Source: CAJQQY01 sp964564545
Lineage (GTDB): Bacteria > Bacteroidota > Bacteroidia > Chitinophagales > Saprospiraceae
DNA length: 64,000 nt
Direction of reading: 5' to 3'
Assembly (NCBI GenBank): GCA_964564545.1
Contig: CAZMBP010000028.1
Coordinates: 62,001 to 126,000, forward strand
The translations under genes and the position numbers were made by a program. Below are positions 1-9,100 of the stretch, in pieces (position 1 is the stretch's first letter; the number at the start of each line of letters is the position of its first letter). The notes below the pieces were generated by a model. The model did not search any database. It was not told the DNA's origin and was given only the letters and a program-made list of their open reading frames with translations.

Positions 1-218
1 ATAAAGTCATTATTCAAAAAAATGGATTGACTTCTTTTGATGCTTTTGATAATTATATGATGTCAAAAAAATCTAAATCTTTTGGCAACTTAAATCAAGT
101 ATTAACGAAACAGGAAGTATTAAGTGATTTAGAAAAAGATAAAATTGTAGGTGGGAAAAGACAAAAAAGAACATCAACTATTTCGTTAGATTTCTATTTT
201 CAATTACAAACTGCTTAA
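1..218 (+). CDS. C-terminal part of an unidentified protein (cut by left edge)
   Basis: The reading frame is open from the first bases of the window to a TAA at 216-218, so this is the tail of a longer gene. An internal TTG at 27 is not needed as a start. The visible 71 or so residues are basic and polar (a KSKSFGNLNQ stretch, a KIVGGKRQKR stretch), with no signal peptide or membrane segment. I do not recognise the family. Two hairpins that look like terminators follow the stop, which agrees with a real gene end. Confidence 0.55.
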   Translation, partial: KVIIQKNGLTSFDAFDNYMMSKKSKSFGNLNQVLTKQEVLSDLEKDKIVGGKRQKRTSTISLDFYFQLQTA

Positions 219-225
219 AATATCC

Positions 226-252
226 AAAGTGGTTTTCACAACCATTTTGCTT
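226..252 (+). terminator. weak intrinsic terminator
   Basis: A short stem (AAGTGGTT against AACCATTTT, loop TTCAC) directly follows the stop of the left-edge gene and leads into TTTTGCTTTC. The stem is short and imperfect. Confidence 0.4.
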
Positions 253-268
253 TCTCATAGTATATGGA

Positions 269-308
269 ATGAAGTGCTTACACCCCCGTAGGCACTTCAT
301 ATTTTTTT
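269..308 (+). terminator. intrinsic terminator
   Basis: A perfect 9-bp stem ATGAAGTGC/GCACTTCAT with a 14-base loop is followed by a run of seven T. The T run is only on the + strand side, so it serves the left-edge gene rather than the leftward gene that ends at 334. Confidence 0.75.
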
Positions 309-333
309 AGGATTTTGAGTATCGATATTCCCA

Positions 334-822
334 TCACTCTCTCTCGTAAGTCTCAAAAAACTCCTTCCTTGCAATCCGATAAATCTCGTCACCTCCATCA
401 ACTGGGCAAACTAAAAAGTCTTTTTCCTTAGCGACCATTTTTGATCCCCATGGAGCCTCAAAATAAAACTCATTGTCAAGTTTAAATTTTTTCAAAAAAC
501 TCTTATTCACTTCCACGGCTAGAATTCGTCCTTTCGGTTCGTACTCACAGTATCCCGATTTTGACCGTTTTTTATATTTATACCTATTTTTAAAATTACT
601 TGGAGACATCACATATTCTTCGCCTGCTTCTGTTTCATTTTTGACAATATAATCTCCTGTTTTTGCTTTATTGGTAGTTTCTATACCATCTTTAGTTATA
701 GTTGCAATGCGTTCTAACTTCTTCGCTTTTCGAGCAAGGACTTTTTTAAACTTTCGGTAAGATTTCCCTTTTGATTTTAATAATGGTAATACCATTTGCT
801 TTATCTCATTCTGTGTATACAT
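334..822 (-). CDS. PGDYG-like domain protein, function unknown
   Basis: A 162-residue soluble, lysine-rich protein with no signal peptide. The N-terminal third is a basic helical stretch. A TGDYIVKN segment near residue 56 is followed by GEEYVMSP and, near the end, by APWGSKMVAKEKDFLVCP and a DEIYRIARKEF segment. This order (GDY-x-V-x-N, then W-G, then a DFLV/EIYRI end) recalls the PGDYG-type domain found in scattered bacterial and eukaryotic proteins whose role is not known. The match is from memory of the pattern and is moderate. It ends tail-on to the left-edge gene and is followed upstream by a PnuC-like transporter on the same strand, 53 bases away, so the two may be co-transcribed. Confidence 0.75.
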   Translation of the reverse strand: MYTQNEIKQMVLPLLKSKGKSYRKFKKVLARKAKKLERIATITKDGIETTNKAKTGDYIVKNETEAGEEYVMSPSNFKNRYKYKKRSKSGYCEYEPKGRILAVEVNKSFLKKFKLDNEFYFEAPWGSKMVAKEKDFLVCPVDGGDEIYRIARKEFFETYERE

Positions 823-875
823 CTGTTTTCTCTTTTTATAAAATTACAATTAGTAGGTCTGTTTTGCAACTCAAA

Positions 876-1670
876 TTATGAAACAGTTACTCTTTGATCC
901 AAAATATCAGAATCCTCTAAAATACTTTTATCAACATCACCATTCCATTTCCAATCTAATAATGTAACTGCTGCATTAAATAAATAGAATACATATTTCA
1001 CCACATTTGCGATATTTAATTGAATCGCATTTTTGGCCAAATTAATTATATTATAAACCACCCAGCTAAACCAAGTTTCCTCATACTTGAATGCATTACA
1101 AACATTTCCTCCGACTGACAATCCAAAAATTACAGAAACCAAAGTTAAAAATGTCGGATCAGTTATTCCTCCAAAAAGATAAGCTCCCAAATAAACCAAA
1201 GTAAATCCCAATAACATTCCTGCTGCAAGGATTAAATAATAATAAATATCTCTCTTACGAATTCTTTCCCCACTTTTCCACTTTGAGTATGCGTAGGTGT
1301 GAATAAAAAAGGTCACGGGATAAGTGATAATCGCAGAGTGATTTCCAAAAAGATAATCAATTCCGCCTGAACTGACTGTGGTCAAAATCCCAATAAAATT
1401 TCCCCAATTATTTTGCTTACCCACTAGGCGAGTTGCGAGGACTGAAAATATTGCTCCGACCATAGATACGATTCCTAAAGGAAAAGCACCTTGTTGCATG
1501 TGACTCATTAGTTCCTTCATGGGAATTCCAAACTGAATTTCTCCATTGAAAAAGATCGTTCCATGAAAATTTCTCCAAATGCAAACTCCGAAAATCAAAA
1601 GAGCAGCAAATACATCAAGGTGTTTTGATTGGACTAAATTTCTGACTAGTTTTCGAGTACTTGTTTCCAA
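876..1670 (-). CDS. PnuC-type nicotinamide riboside/mononucleotide transporter
   Basis: A 264-residue integral membrane protein with about six or seven hydrophobic segments. The fold hint is the C-terminal part: ETWFSWVVYNIINLAKNAIQ followed by a tyrosine-rich last membrane segment and LLDWKWNGD, which matches the PnuC pattern of W-x-x-Y-N, then a final helix and a W-x-W/G end. A central NNWGNFIGIL motif also fits. PnuC proteins move nicotinamide riboside across the inner membrane by facilitated diffusion, trapped by phosphorylation inside. No NadR-type kinase is next to it, so the substrate is a family inference and related vitamins (thiamine, riboflavin) remain possible. Start is the ATG at 1670, with no good upstream alternative. 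Confidence 0.75.
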   Translation of the reverse strand: METSTRKLVRNLVQSKHLDVFAALLIFGVCIWRNFHGTIFFNGEIQFGIPMKELMSHMQQGAFPLGIVSMVGAIFSVLATRLVGKQNNWGNFIGILTTVSSGGIDYLFGNHSAIITYPVTFFIHTYAYSKWKSGERIRKRDIYYYLILAAGMLLGFTLVYLGAYLFGGITDPTFLTLVSVIFGLSVGGNVCNAFKYEETWFSWVVYNIINLAKNAIQLNIANVVKYVFYLFNAAVTLLDWKWNGDVDKSILEDSDILDQRVTVS

Positions 1671-1690
1671 AATGTACTTTTTTATAGCAC

Positions 1691-1820
1691 GTAGTGGTCT
1701 GCTTTAGCTAACCTAAAAAATGAGCGAAGCGATTTTTTCAAAAAACATAAAATCATTTTTTCCAAATAAAACAATTTTACTACACTCGTATTTTTACGGT
1801 CAGCTAAAGCAAACCACCAC
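1691..1820. repeat. 130-bp element bounded by 19-bp inverted repeats
   Basis: GTAGTGGTCTGCTTTAGCT at 1691-1709 pairs with AGCTAAAGCAAACCACCAC at 1802-1820, 17 of 19 positions complementary. The 92 bases between are AT-rich and have no ORF. It fills most of the gap between the divergent transporter and rlmG genes. The size and ends are like a miniature inverted-repeat element, but no target duplication is evident. Confidence 0.5.
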
Positions 1821-1899
1821 ATATGATGACACAATATTTGTGTTTATTCTTTCAAAACATTAAACGTACAAATTTACCAAAGGGAAACATTTTTATCTC

Positions 1900-1907
1900 T
1901 ATTTTTG
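1900..1907 (+). promoter_or_regulatory. Bacteroidota -7 box for rlmG
   Basis: TATTTTTG fits the TAnnTTTG consensus exactly and lies only 7 bases before the ATG at 1915. Transcription would start at or within a base or two of the ATG, so the mRNA could be leaderless. No clear TTG is seen at the matching -33 position. Confidence 0.4.
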
Positions 1908-1914
1908 CACGCAA

Positions 1915-3009
1915 ATGACAGACAATAATACCAATAAAAATAAATACTCCATCATTCGTTATCCAAAAACGAGGAATCAATCTTTGCAAGCGTGGAGTGC
2001 AGCGGATGAATATCTTTTAAAAGAATTCGACTCCTTGGATTTGGAAAAAACTAAGATGGTGATTTTCAATGATCGATTCGGTTTTTTGACTTGCCACTTG
2101 CATCCATTTTCCCCTACGATTATTTTAAATTATAAAAGCCAAGAAAAATCCATTTTCCAAAATATCGAATCGAATGATTTGAAATTTAGCAAACTGAATT
2201 TTATTACTCCTTTAGAATCTTTGCCTGAGCAATTAAATGTTGCTATCCTTAGAATACCAAAGTCATTGGATTTATTTAGAATGCAATTATTTCAATTATC
2301 TAAATCATTGCATGAAAATGGTATTGTATTGGCTTCATTTATGACCAAATATTTTTCACCTCAAATGCTATCCATTGTTAATGAATTTTTTGAAGAAGTA
2401 GAACAAAGCAAAGCTTGGAAAAAAGCTCGTGTCTTAATTTTAAAAAATAAGAAACCTGCAAAAGACGTTTCAATTCTGCATTCAATCGAATTTCAAGATT
2501 TCATTTACCAACAATATTTTGGTGTTTTTTCTGCAAAAAATATTGACTATGCGAGTCAGTTTTTCATTCAACATTTGAAGTTAAAAGAAGGTGATCAACG
2601 AGTTCTGGATTTAGCCTCAGGGAATGGTGTTTTATCCAAAGCAATTCAAATTCAAAAATCGAGTTGTGAAATTCATTTGATGGACGATTCCTTTTTAGCA
2701 ATCGAATCTTCAAAATTAAATTTGAATCCTGAAAATGTATTTTTCCATTTTAGTGATTCGATGGAAATTTTTGAAGATGATTTTTTTGATTTAGTTATTT
2801 CCAATCCTCCTTTTCATTTTGAACACGAAACAAATATTGAAGTAGCCATTCGATTATTTTCTGAAGTAAAAAGATGTTTAAAAAATGGAGGAAGGTTTGA
2901 ATTAGTGGCGAGTAGGCATTTGAATTTTAAAACTCATTTGATCAAAATTTTCAAGGAAGTGAATATCGTTTCTGAAAATAACAAATTCATTATTTACGAA
3001 TGTTTTTAA
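1915..3009 (+). CDS. rlmG: 23S rRNA (guanine-N2)-methyltransferase RlmG
   Basis: A 364-residue two-domain methyltransferase close in length to E. coli RlmG (378), which makes m2G1835 in 23S rRNA with S-adenosylmethionine. The N-terminal non-catalytic domain carries LQAWSAADEYLL (residues 24-35), a hallmark of RlmG/RsmC-type proteins. The linker motif GVFSAKNIDYASQFFIQHL is followed by the SAM-binding VLDLASGNGVLS (about 231-242) and the catalytic SNPPFHF with N297-P-P-F. The ending NNKFIIYEC also matches RlmG. Stand-alone gene; the ATG at 1915 sits just after a strong -7 box. High confidence in family, good confidence in RlmG over RsmC because of the NPPFH form. Confidence 0.9.
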   Translation: MTDNNTNKNKYSIIRYPKTRNQSLQAWSAADEYLLKEFDSLDLEKTKMVIFNDRFGFLTCHLHPFSPTIILNYKSQEKSIFQNIESNDLKFSKLNFITPLESLPEQLNVAILRIPKSLDLFRMQLFQLSKSLHENGIVLASFMTKYFSPQMLSIVNEFFEEVEQSKAWKKARVLILKNKKPAKDVSILHSIEFQDFIYQQYFGVFSAKNIDYASQFFIQHLKLKEGDQRVLDLASGNGVLSKAIQIQKSSCEIHLMDDSFLAIESSKLNLNPENVFFHFSDSMEIFEDDFFDLVISNPPFHFEHETNIEVAIRLFSEVKRCLKNGGRFELVASRHLNFKTHLIKIFKEVNIVSENNKFIIYECF

Positions 3010-3012
3010 TCG

Positions 3013-3043
3013 TTGCCAAAGCAACTATTTTTATTTAATTTCG
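3013..3043 (+). promoter_or_regulatory. putative promoter of the hisC-like gene
   Basis: TTG at 3013-3015 and TAATTTCG at 3036-3043 are 20 bases apart, close to the Bacteroidota pattern (the last TTTG is TTCG here). The TTG overlaps a small hairpin GTTGC-CAAA-GCAAC that is followed by TATTTTTATTT and could end rlmG transcription. Confidence 0.35.
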
Positions 3044-3110
3044 CACCTAATTATAAACGGCTCAGGAAAGTCGTTCTACTTAAACTAACCAAATCAACCA
3101 TACAATTTTT

Positions 3111-4211
3111 ATGACTACAAAGATCTCCCTTTTCAAACCGTATCTTGATACAGACGCACCTGCCTACAAAGGTGGAAAATCAAAAGACGAAATTGATTTC
3201 GATGGACCGATTTATAAATTATCATCCAATGAAAATCCAATTGGTGCTTCGCCAAAAGCAATTGCAGCCATGCAGGCGAGAATGAATAATTTGCATGAAT
3301 ATCCAGACAATACAGATATTCGATTACGAACAGCTTTGAGCAACTTTTATAAAAATGAATTAACACCAGATCAATTTGTTACGGCCAATAGTGGCGTGGG
3401 AATTATTGAAATAATTGTTCATGCATTTTTGGGAGAAGGTTTGGAATGTATCGTTTGCAATCCTGCTTTTTTGCCTTACATTTCTTTCCCTACAAAAGTA
3501 GGAGCAGTCATTAAAGATGTTCCTTTGGTGGGACATGATTATAAATTAAATATCGATGAGGTTGTCAAAAACATCAATGATAACACTCGAGTTATTTGGC
3601 TTTGTAGTCCAAATAATCCAACGGGGACTTATATACCCAAACAAGATATTGATAAATTACTCGAGCAAGTTCCTGATCATGTCGTAGTCATTTTGGATGA
3701 GGTTTATTTTCAATTTGCAACAGCGGAAGATTACACTACTTCTCTACCTTATGTTTTGGAAGGGAAAAATGTGATTGGTGTAAATAGTTTTTCGAAGGCA
3801 TATGGATTAGCAGGAATGCGAATTGGTTATGCTTATTCGACTCCAAAAATTGGAAGATACTTAAGTAAGTTACAACGTCCATTTTATATCAACACTTTGG
3901 CAACTGAAGCGGCAATGGCTGCACTAACTGATGATGAATTTCTTGAGTTAACAGTTAGAACTGTAAATGAAGGCAAAGCATACTTATACCCTGAACTAGA
4001 TAAATTAGGAATCACTTATTGGAAAAGTCAAGCCAATTTTTTTACGATAAAACCAGATATGGATCCAAAATTATTTGAAGAAAAAATGCAAGGATTTGGA
4101 GTAATGGTCAGACCAGTTGGGAATTTTGGAGCACCAGGTTGTGTAAGAATTACAATTGGAACACAGGAAGCAAACGAGGCAGTAATTCATGCTATGAAAA
4201 ATATTTTATAG
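3111..4211 (+). CDS. HisC-like aminotransferase (histidinol-phosphate aminotransferase family)
   Basis: A 366-residue fold-type I pyridoxal-phosphate aminotransferase. Visible family marks are KLSSNENPIGASPKA near the N terminus, SPNNPTGTY, the DEVYFQF strand with the PLP-pyridine aspartate, and SFSKAYGLAGMRIGY in which K229 should hold PLP as the Schiff base. The closing RPVGNFGAPGCVRITIG is also typical. HisC converts imidazole-acetol phosphate to histidinol phosphate with glutamate. The gene is alone and not in a his operon, so the in vivo substrate could be another keto acid (aromatic amino acids are common for stand-alone HisC paralogues). Length is normal. Confidence 0.9.
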   Translation: MTTKISLFKPYLDTDAPAYKGGKSKDEIDFDGPIYKLSSNENPIGASPKAIAAMQARMNNLHEYPDNTDIRLRTALSNFYKNELTPDQFVTANSGVGIIEIIVHAFLGEGLECIVCNPAFLPYISFPTKVGAVIKDVPLVGHDYKLNIDEVVKNINDNTRVIWLCSPNNPTGTYIPKQDIDKLLEQVPDHVVVILDEVYFQFATAEDYTTSLPYVLEGKNVIGVNSFSKAYGLAGMRIGYAYSTPKIGRYLSKLQRPFYINTLATEAAMAALTDDEFLELTVRTVNEGKAYLYPELDKLGITYWKSQANFFTIKPDMDPKLFEEKMQGFGVMVRPVGNFGAPGCVRITIGTQEANEAVIHAMKNIL

Positions 4212-4296
4212 AAACTTAGGTTAAAAACCTTAACGTATTTGGACTTTGTTCAGAGCTATGAAAATCGTACTTTTATTTTTACAAAAATTTATTCTT

Positions 4297-5454
4297 ATGA
4301 AAAAAAATATACTCCTATTTATATTTGCAATAATGAGCAGTAGTTTGGTTGCCCAAATTACCGTTACAAATGCTACTTTTCCAGCACCAGGAGATACATT
4401 ACGAACAGTCATTGATGCCAATCCTAATGTCAACTTGCAATCTCCAGGGGAAGATTTGACTTGGAATTTTTCTTCTTTAGATGGACCTGTTTTTGAACGT
4501 ATCATTTTGGATGCGAGCCTAGGAGCTAATTTCGTAGAATTTCCAGATGCAACAATCATGACTGGACAAACACCACTTGCTGAAACATATTATCAAACTA
4601 CAGCCACGGAATACACTTCCTTAGGATATAGTGGCCAAGACCCAATCGGGTTTGGTTTGGATGTAGCATTTAAAAATACTCCACCATTGGTAGAGCGAGT
4701 TTCTCCACTTGATTATAATGATAATAATAATTCAACTTCAAATGTATCGATTCCATTTGCATGGGATGATCTGCCTACTATACTTACTGATAGTTTACCT
4801 TTACCCGCTGGAATTAATCCTGATTCGATTAAAATCGAAGTTTCGACAACTCGAACGGAAACGGTAGATGCTTGGGGAAAAGTGATATTGCCAGTAGGGA
4901 CTTACGATGTGTTGAGAGCTCGAAGAATAGATGTAACCCAAACGGGTGTCCTTGCATTAGTTCCAACCTTTCCGGGGCTTCCTTCAGTTTGGGTTGATGT
5001 AACAGGTTTTTTAGGAGCTGTCAGCCCTCTTTTAGGAGGAGATACAACTTTGACTTATCGATATTATAATGATGAATCAATAGAACCAATTGCAATCATT
5101 AGAGCTGACCCAACTGATGACACACCATTAAATGCAGAATATAAATCAGTTGATCCGAATACGGTAAATGTGATCAAACTATATGATAAAAAACCAAACA
5201 TTTATGCTTACCCAAATCCTGCAATTGATCAGGTAAGATTTGACCTAGTAAATATCCCAACTGGAATTTATGATTTGAATATTTATAATATTCTCGGTGT
5301 GAAAGTTTGGAGTAAAAAATATGACTTTACGAACTCTTCAGATACCATTCAGTTGGATTTAAATAACTTTAAAAAAGGAACTTATTTATACTCCTTAGTG
5401 AATGATGAAGGAAAAACATTTGCGACCAGACGCTTAGTGATTTTGAGACCTTAA
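4297..5454 (+). CDS. secreted protein with T9SS sorting domain, function unknown
   Basis: 385 residues from the ATG at 4297; an upstream in-frame TTG at 4246 is less likely because the signal peptide (KKNILLFIFAIMSSSLVAQ) begins at this ATG. The middle (about 20-300) is a beta-rich domain without motifs I recognise. The last 80 residues are a T9SS type A sorting domain: YAYPNPAIDQVRF, then YDLNIYNILGVKVW, then FKKGTYLYSLVNDEGK and a final RRLVIL strand. The protein is thus expected to cross the outer membrane by the Por system and be released or anchored to the surface. The gene stands alone and ends in a good terminator. Confidence 0.88.
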   Translation: MKKNILLFIFAIMSSSLVAQITVTNATFPAPGDTLRTVIDANPNVNLQSPGEDLTWNFSSLDGPVFERIILDASLGANFVEFPDATIMTGQTPLAETYYQTTATEYTSLGYSGQDPIGFGLDVAFKNTPPLVERVSPLDYNDNNNSTSNVSIPFAWDDLPTILTDSLPLPAGINPDSIKIEVSTTRTETVDAWGKVILPVGTYDVLRARRIDVTQTGVLALVPTFPGLPSVWVDVTGFLGAVSPLLGGDTTLTYRYYNDESIEPIAIIRADPTDDTPLNAEYKSVDPNTVNVIKLYDKKPNIYAYPNPAIDQVRFDLVNIPTGIYDLNIYNILGVKVWSKKYDFTNSSDTIQLDLNNFKKGTYLYSLVNDEGKTFATRRLVILRP

Positions 5455-5499
5455 GACGTAGTCACATTGAAAAATGTAACTCATTTTTCCAACTAAAAT

Positions 5500-5536
5500 C
5501 GGCAATACAAATAATATTTTGTATCGCCGTTTTTTA
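5500..5536 (+). terminator. intrinsic terminator
   Basis: CGGC-A-ATACAAA pairs with TTTGTAT-C-GCCG (12-bp stem with one mismatch), then TTTTTT. It lies 46 bases after the stop of the T9SS protein gene. Confidence 0.8.
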
Positions 5537-6185
5537 TTTAATCAGTTTTCATTACACCGATTTTCTATTTTTTCCAAATTATAAATTTCTTAGGATAAAA
5601 ATAGGATGATGGCAAATAATGTAATCATCTCATTTTTTTTGCAACCATCAGAAAGAGATTATGTCTTTTTTTACACAACAGAAGCCTATTAATTTAATAG
5701 GGAGAGCGCAGGGAAATCACCTTTTTGGTGGTTTCCCTATTTCTATTCTAATAACATTCAGTCTTTTTTTTGATAATTGGACCACATTTTATTTTATAAG
5801 TCATTAAAAACCAGTAATTTAGTAACGATCCTATCGTATAAATTTATTACTTAAAGTTATCCCCTAAATTTACTAAATAATTGAAAAAAGCGGTATTTTC
5901 GTATTGCAATAGTTCCCAAGACCTTTCCAAATTGATAATTTATAAAAGCATAAAGAAAAGTATTCTTCTTTTTGTCGAATAAAGATGCTGTATTTCTTTT
6001 TCCCAAATCTCTAGGCTGACTGATTAAAACTTATTTTCATTTGTAACGATAGCCCCATCGTTATGGAATGAGCTATTTGTATTATTTCGAATATTTTTTA
6101 CAGAAACATTTATATCGAATCTTAATTAACACCTGAAGTAAAGTACATTGTACTACTTCATGACTAAAATCTAAAACATTTTATA
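5537..6185. other. long non-coding region with several hairpins before the giant gene
   Basis: No ORF on either strand looks real in this stretch. It holds a palindrome CCTATTAATTTAATAGG (5685-5701), a 12-bp hairpin AGGGAAATCACC-TTTTT-GGTGGTTTCCCT (5710-5738), two look-alike small stems (ACGAT-CCT-ATCGT near 5824-5836 and TAACGAT-AGCCCC-ATCGTTA at 6044-6063), and a bulged hairpin TGAAGT-AA-AGTACA/TGTACTACTTCA at 6134-6160, 25 bases before the next start. It may hold a small RNA or a structured leader; no known riboswitch class is recognised. Confidence 0.4.
5685..5738. ncRNA. tandem hairpins, possible small structured RNA
   Basis: A 17-base perfect palindrome and a 12-bp stem with a T5 loop lie 8 bases apart. 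The second stem is followed by ATTTCTATTCT, a poor terminator tail. The strand and any transcript are unknown. Confidence 0.25.
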
Positions 6186-9100
6186 ATGAAAAACTTTACA
6201 ACCACTCTTACACTTTTGTTGGTTCTTATCAGCGGTAGTTTATTTGCACAAGTAAATTATACTGCCAAAGATCAAGTAACTACCTACAATGATGTATTCT
6301 TGTTTGGTTCCAATTTTGGATATAACCCACCTTGGCAAGATGAAGATCTTGCAAATATTGCTGCTGGTAATCCTTCTTTGGGAATTGATGGAGTTGGAGT
6401 TAAATCCTCTCGCCCAACGCTTCCAGGATGGTTTATGGAAGAATATGGTTATGACTTCCGATTGAATACTTATCAGCATTATGCAGACCTTGGATTAAGA
6501 GATAATGTATGTATCGTTGGCTTCCCTTCTGACGATCAAAAAGAAACAGACCAACCTTGTCCTGGAATTCAGTCCGAAATGTTTGACAATTTATATACAG
6601 ACATTTGGGATGGAGGCGCCAATGGAACTCCTTACAATGATGATAATTACTATGCTGCTTATTTATACAAAACAGTATCGATGTATAAGCAACATGTAAA
6701 ATTCTGGGAAATCTGGAATGAGCCGGGATTTGATTATAGTGGAAATTGTGGCTGGAGAGAACCAGGTGATCCAGTTTGTAACTGGTGGGATAATGATCCA
6801 GATCCATGTATTAATAAATTACGTGCACCAATCCAACATTATGTTCGGACGCTTAGAATTTCTTGGGAAATTATTAAAACGCTTGATCCTGATGCTTATG
6901 TAATTGTTGCGGGCGTTGGGTTTCCTAGTTTTTTAGATGCAATTTTGAGAAATACTGACAATCCTGTAGATGGAAGTGTGACTGCTGATTATCCTCATGG
7001 TGGTGGTGCTTATTTTGATGTGATGGGTTTTCACTCATACACTCATTTTGATGGAACAATGAAATATTGGGATAATAACTTAGGTCAATTTGTGTATGAA
7101 AGACATTCTGATAAAGGTGCAAGTGGTGTTTTAAGAAGACAAGATCAATATCAAGATGTTTTAGATGTTTATGGTTTTGATGGAGTTACTTATCCTGAAA
7201 AAGAATGGATTATCACAGAGATCAATGGTCCAAGAAAACAATTCCAAGACTTCGTTGGATCAGAAGAATATCAAAGAAACTTCTTGTTAAAAGGTGCTGT
7301 GACTTGTATGAAAAATGACATCCGGGCAATGCACGTTTATAATTTAGCAGAAAGAAAAACTTACAATGAAGCAACTGGTGAATTTGACTTATTCGGCTTA
7401 TATGAAAAAGTAAAAGACACTCAGCCTTACAATCAAGTGAAGACTGGAGAAGGCATTGCATACAAAACCATGTCAGATTTAATATTCGGTTCAACATATG
7501 ATGCAACCCGAACAGCTCAATTAAATATGCCTCCCGAAGTTGATGGAGGTGCTTTTTTAGATACTGATGGAAATTACACTTACATCATGTGGGCAAAAAC
7601 TACGGTTGATATGAGTGAGGTGGCCAATGCAACTTACTCTTTCCCTGCAAGTTTAAACATTAATTATTTAGAAGCTCGAAATTGGGAGTACTCCAGTACT
7701 TTCCAAAGTTCGCAAGTTGATCCAAGTAGTGTTGCCTTGACTGCTGAACCTACATTTTTTACAGAATCAATTTTCTCTACAGATATTTCTGCAGGCTGTG
7801 AACCTTTGACGGTAAATTTCCAAGAAAGATATGCAGGAACTGCAGCTAGTTACAACTGGACATTTGATGGAGGAATTCCTGCCACTTCTACTTCGGAAAA
7901 TCCAACAATAGATTATGCCAATGCTGGAACATACGAATTCACTTTAGATGTTTTAGATGGCAATGGAGACACTTTAGCTACACAAACTTCATATGTTGTT
8001 GTAACAGCTCCACCTTCAGCTGACTTTTCATATACGCTTTCAGGACCAATCATTGTTTTTGAAAATAACTCTTCAGCAAATACAGATACTTACAACTGGG
8101 TTTTTGGAGATGGAAACACAAGTACCGAGAGAGAACCTACTCATGTTTACAATACAAATGGAACTTATACCATTACAATGATTGCTTCGAATGGCTGTGG
8201 TGCAAGTACTCAAACTGCAACTATTACGATCAATACTTCTTCGAATTTCCAAATTCCATATAATGCAAATACTGTTTTAGATCCTTATGATGGCCCTTTC
8301 CGCCCAGGTACCAACTTTGGATATAATCCACCATGGACTGACTTTAGTTTGGCAGATATTGCAGCAGGAAATCCGAGTTTGAATATCAAAGGTGTAGGTG
8401 TAAAAGCATCTCGACCTTCTCTTCCGGGTTGGTTTGTAAATGAATATGGTTATGAATTTAACTTACCAAATTACCAACACTATGATAATTTAGGTTTGGA
8501 AGAAAATGTATTAATTATTGGTTTCCCTGCTCCAGAAGAAAGAGACCCAGCATACTATTGTGATGGAGTTCAATCTGAAATGTTTGCCAATATGTATTCT
8601 GATATTTGGGATGATGGAACTGATGGAACACCTTACAATGATGAGAATTATTTAGCTGCTTATTTATACAAAGTAGTTACGCTATATGGAGACAATGTTA
8701 GATTCTGGGAAATCTGGAACGAGCCAGGATTTGATTATACTGGAAATTGTGGATGGAGAGAACCAGGTGATCCAGTTTGTAACTGGTGGGATCAAAATCC
8801 TGATCCTTGTGATTTCAAATTACGTGCTCCTATTATGCACTATGTTCGAATCTTGAGAATTAGTTATGAAATTATCAAAACGCTTCAACCTGACGATTAC
8901 TTAGTAGTTGCTGGAGTTGGTTTCCCTAGTTACTTAGACGCAATTTTGAGAAATACCGATAACCCTGTGGACGGAAGTGTTACTGCTGATTATCCACTTG
9001 GCGGTGGTGCATATTTTGATGTGATGGGTTTCCATGCTTATCCTCACTTCGATGGAACGATGCGATGGTGGGATAATTCCATTGGAGGTTTCCACTACGA

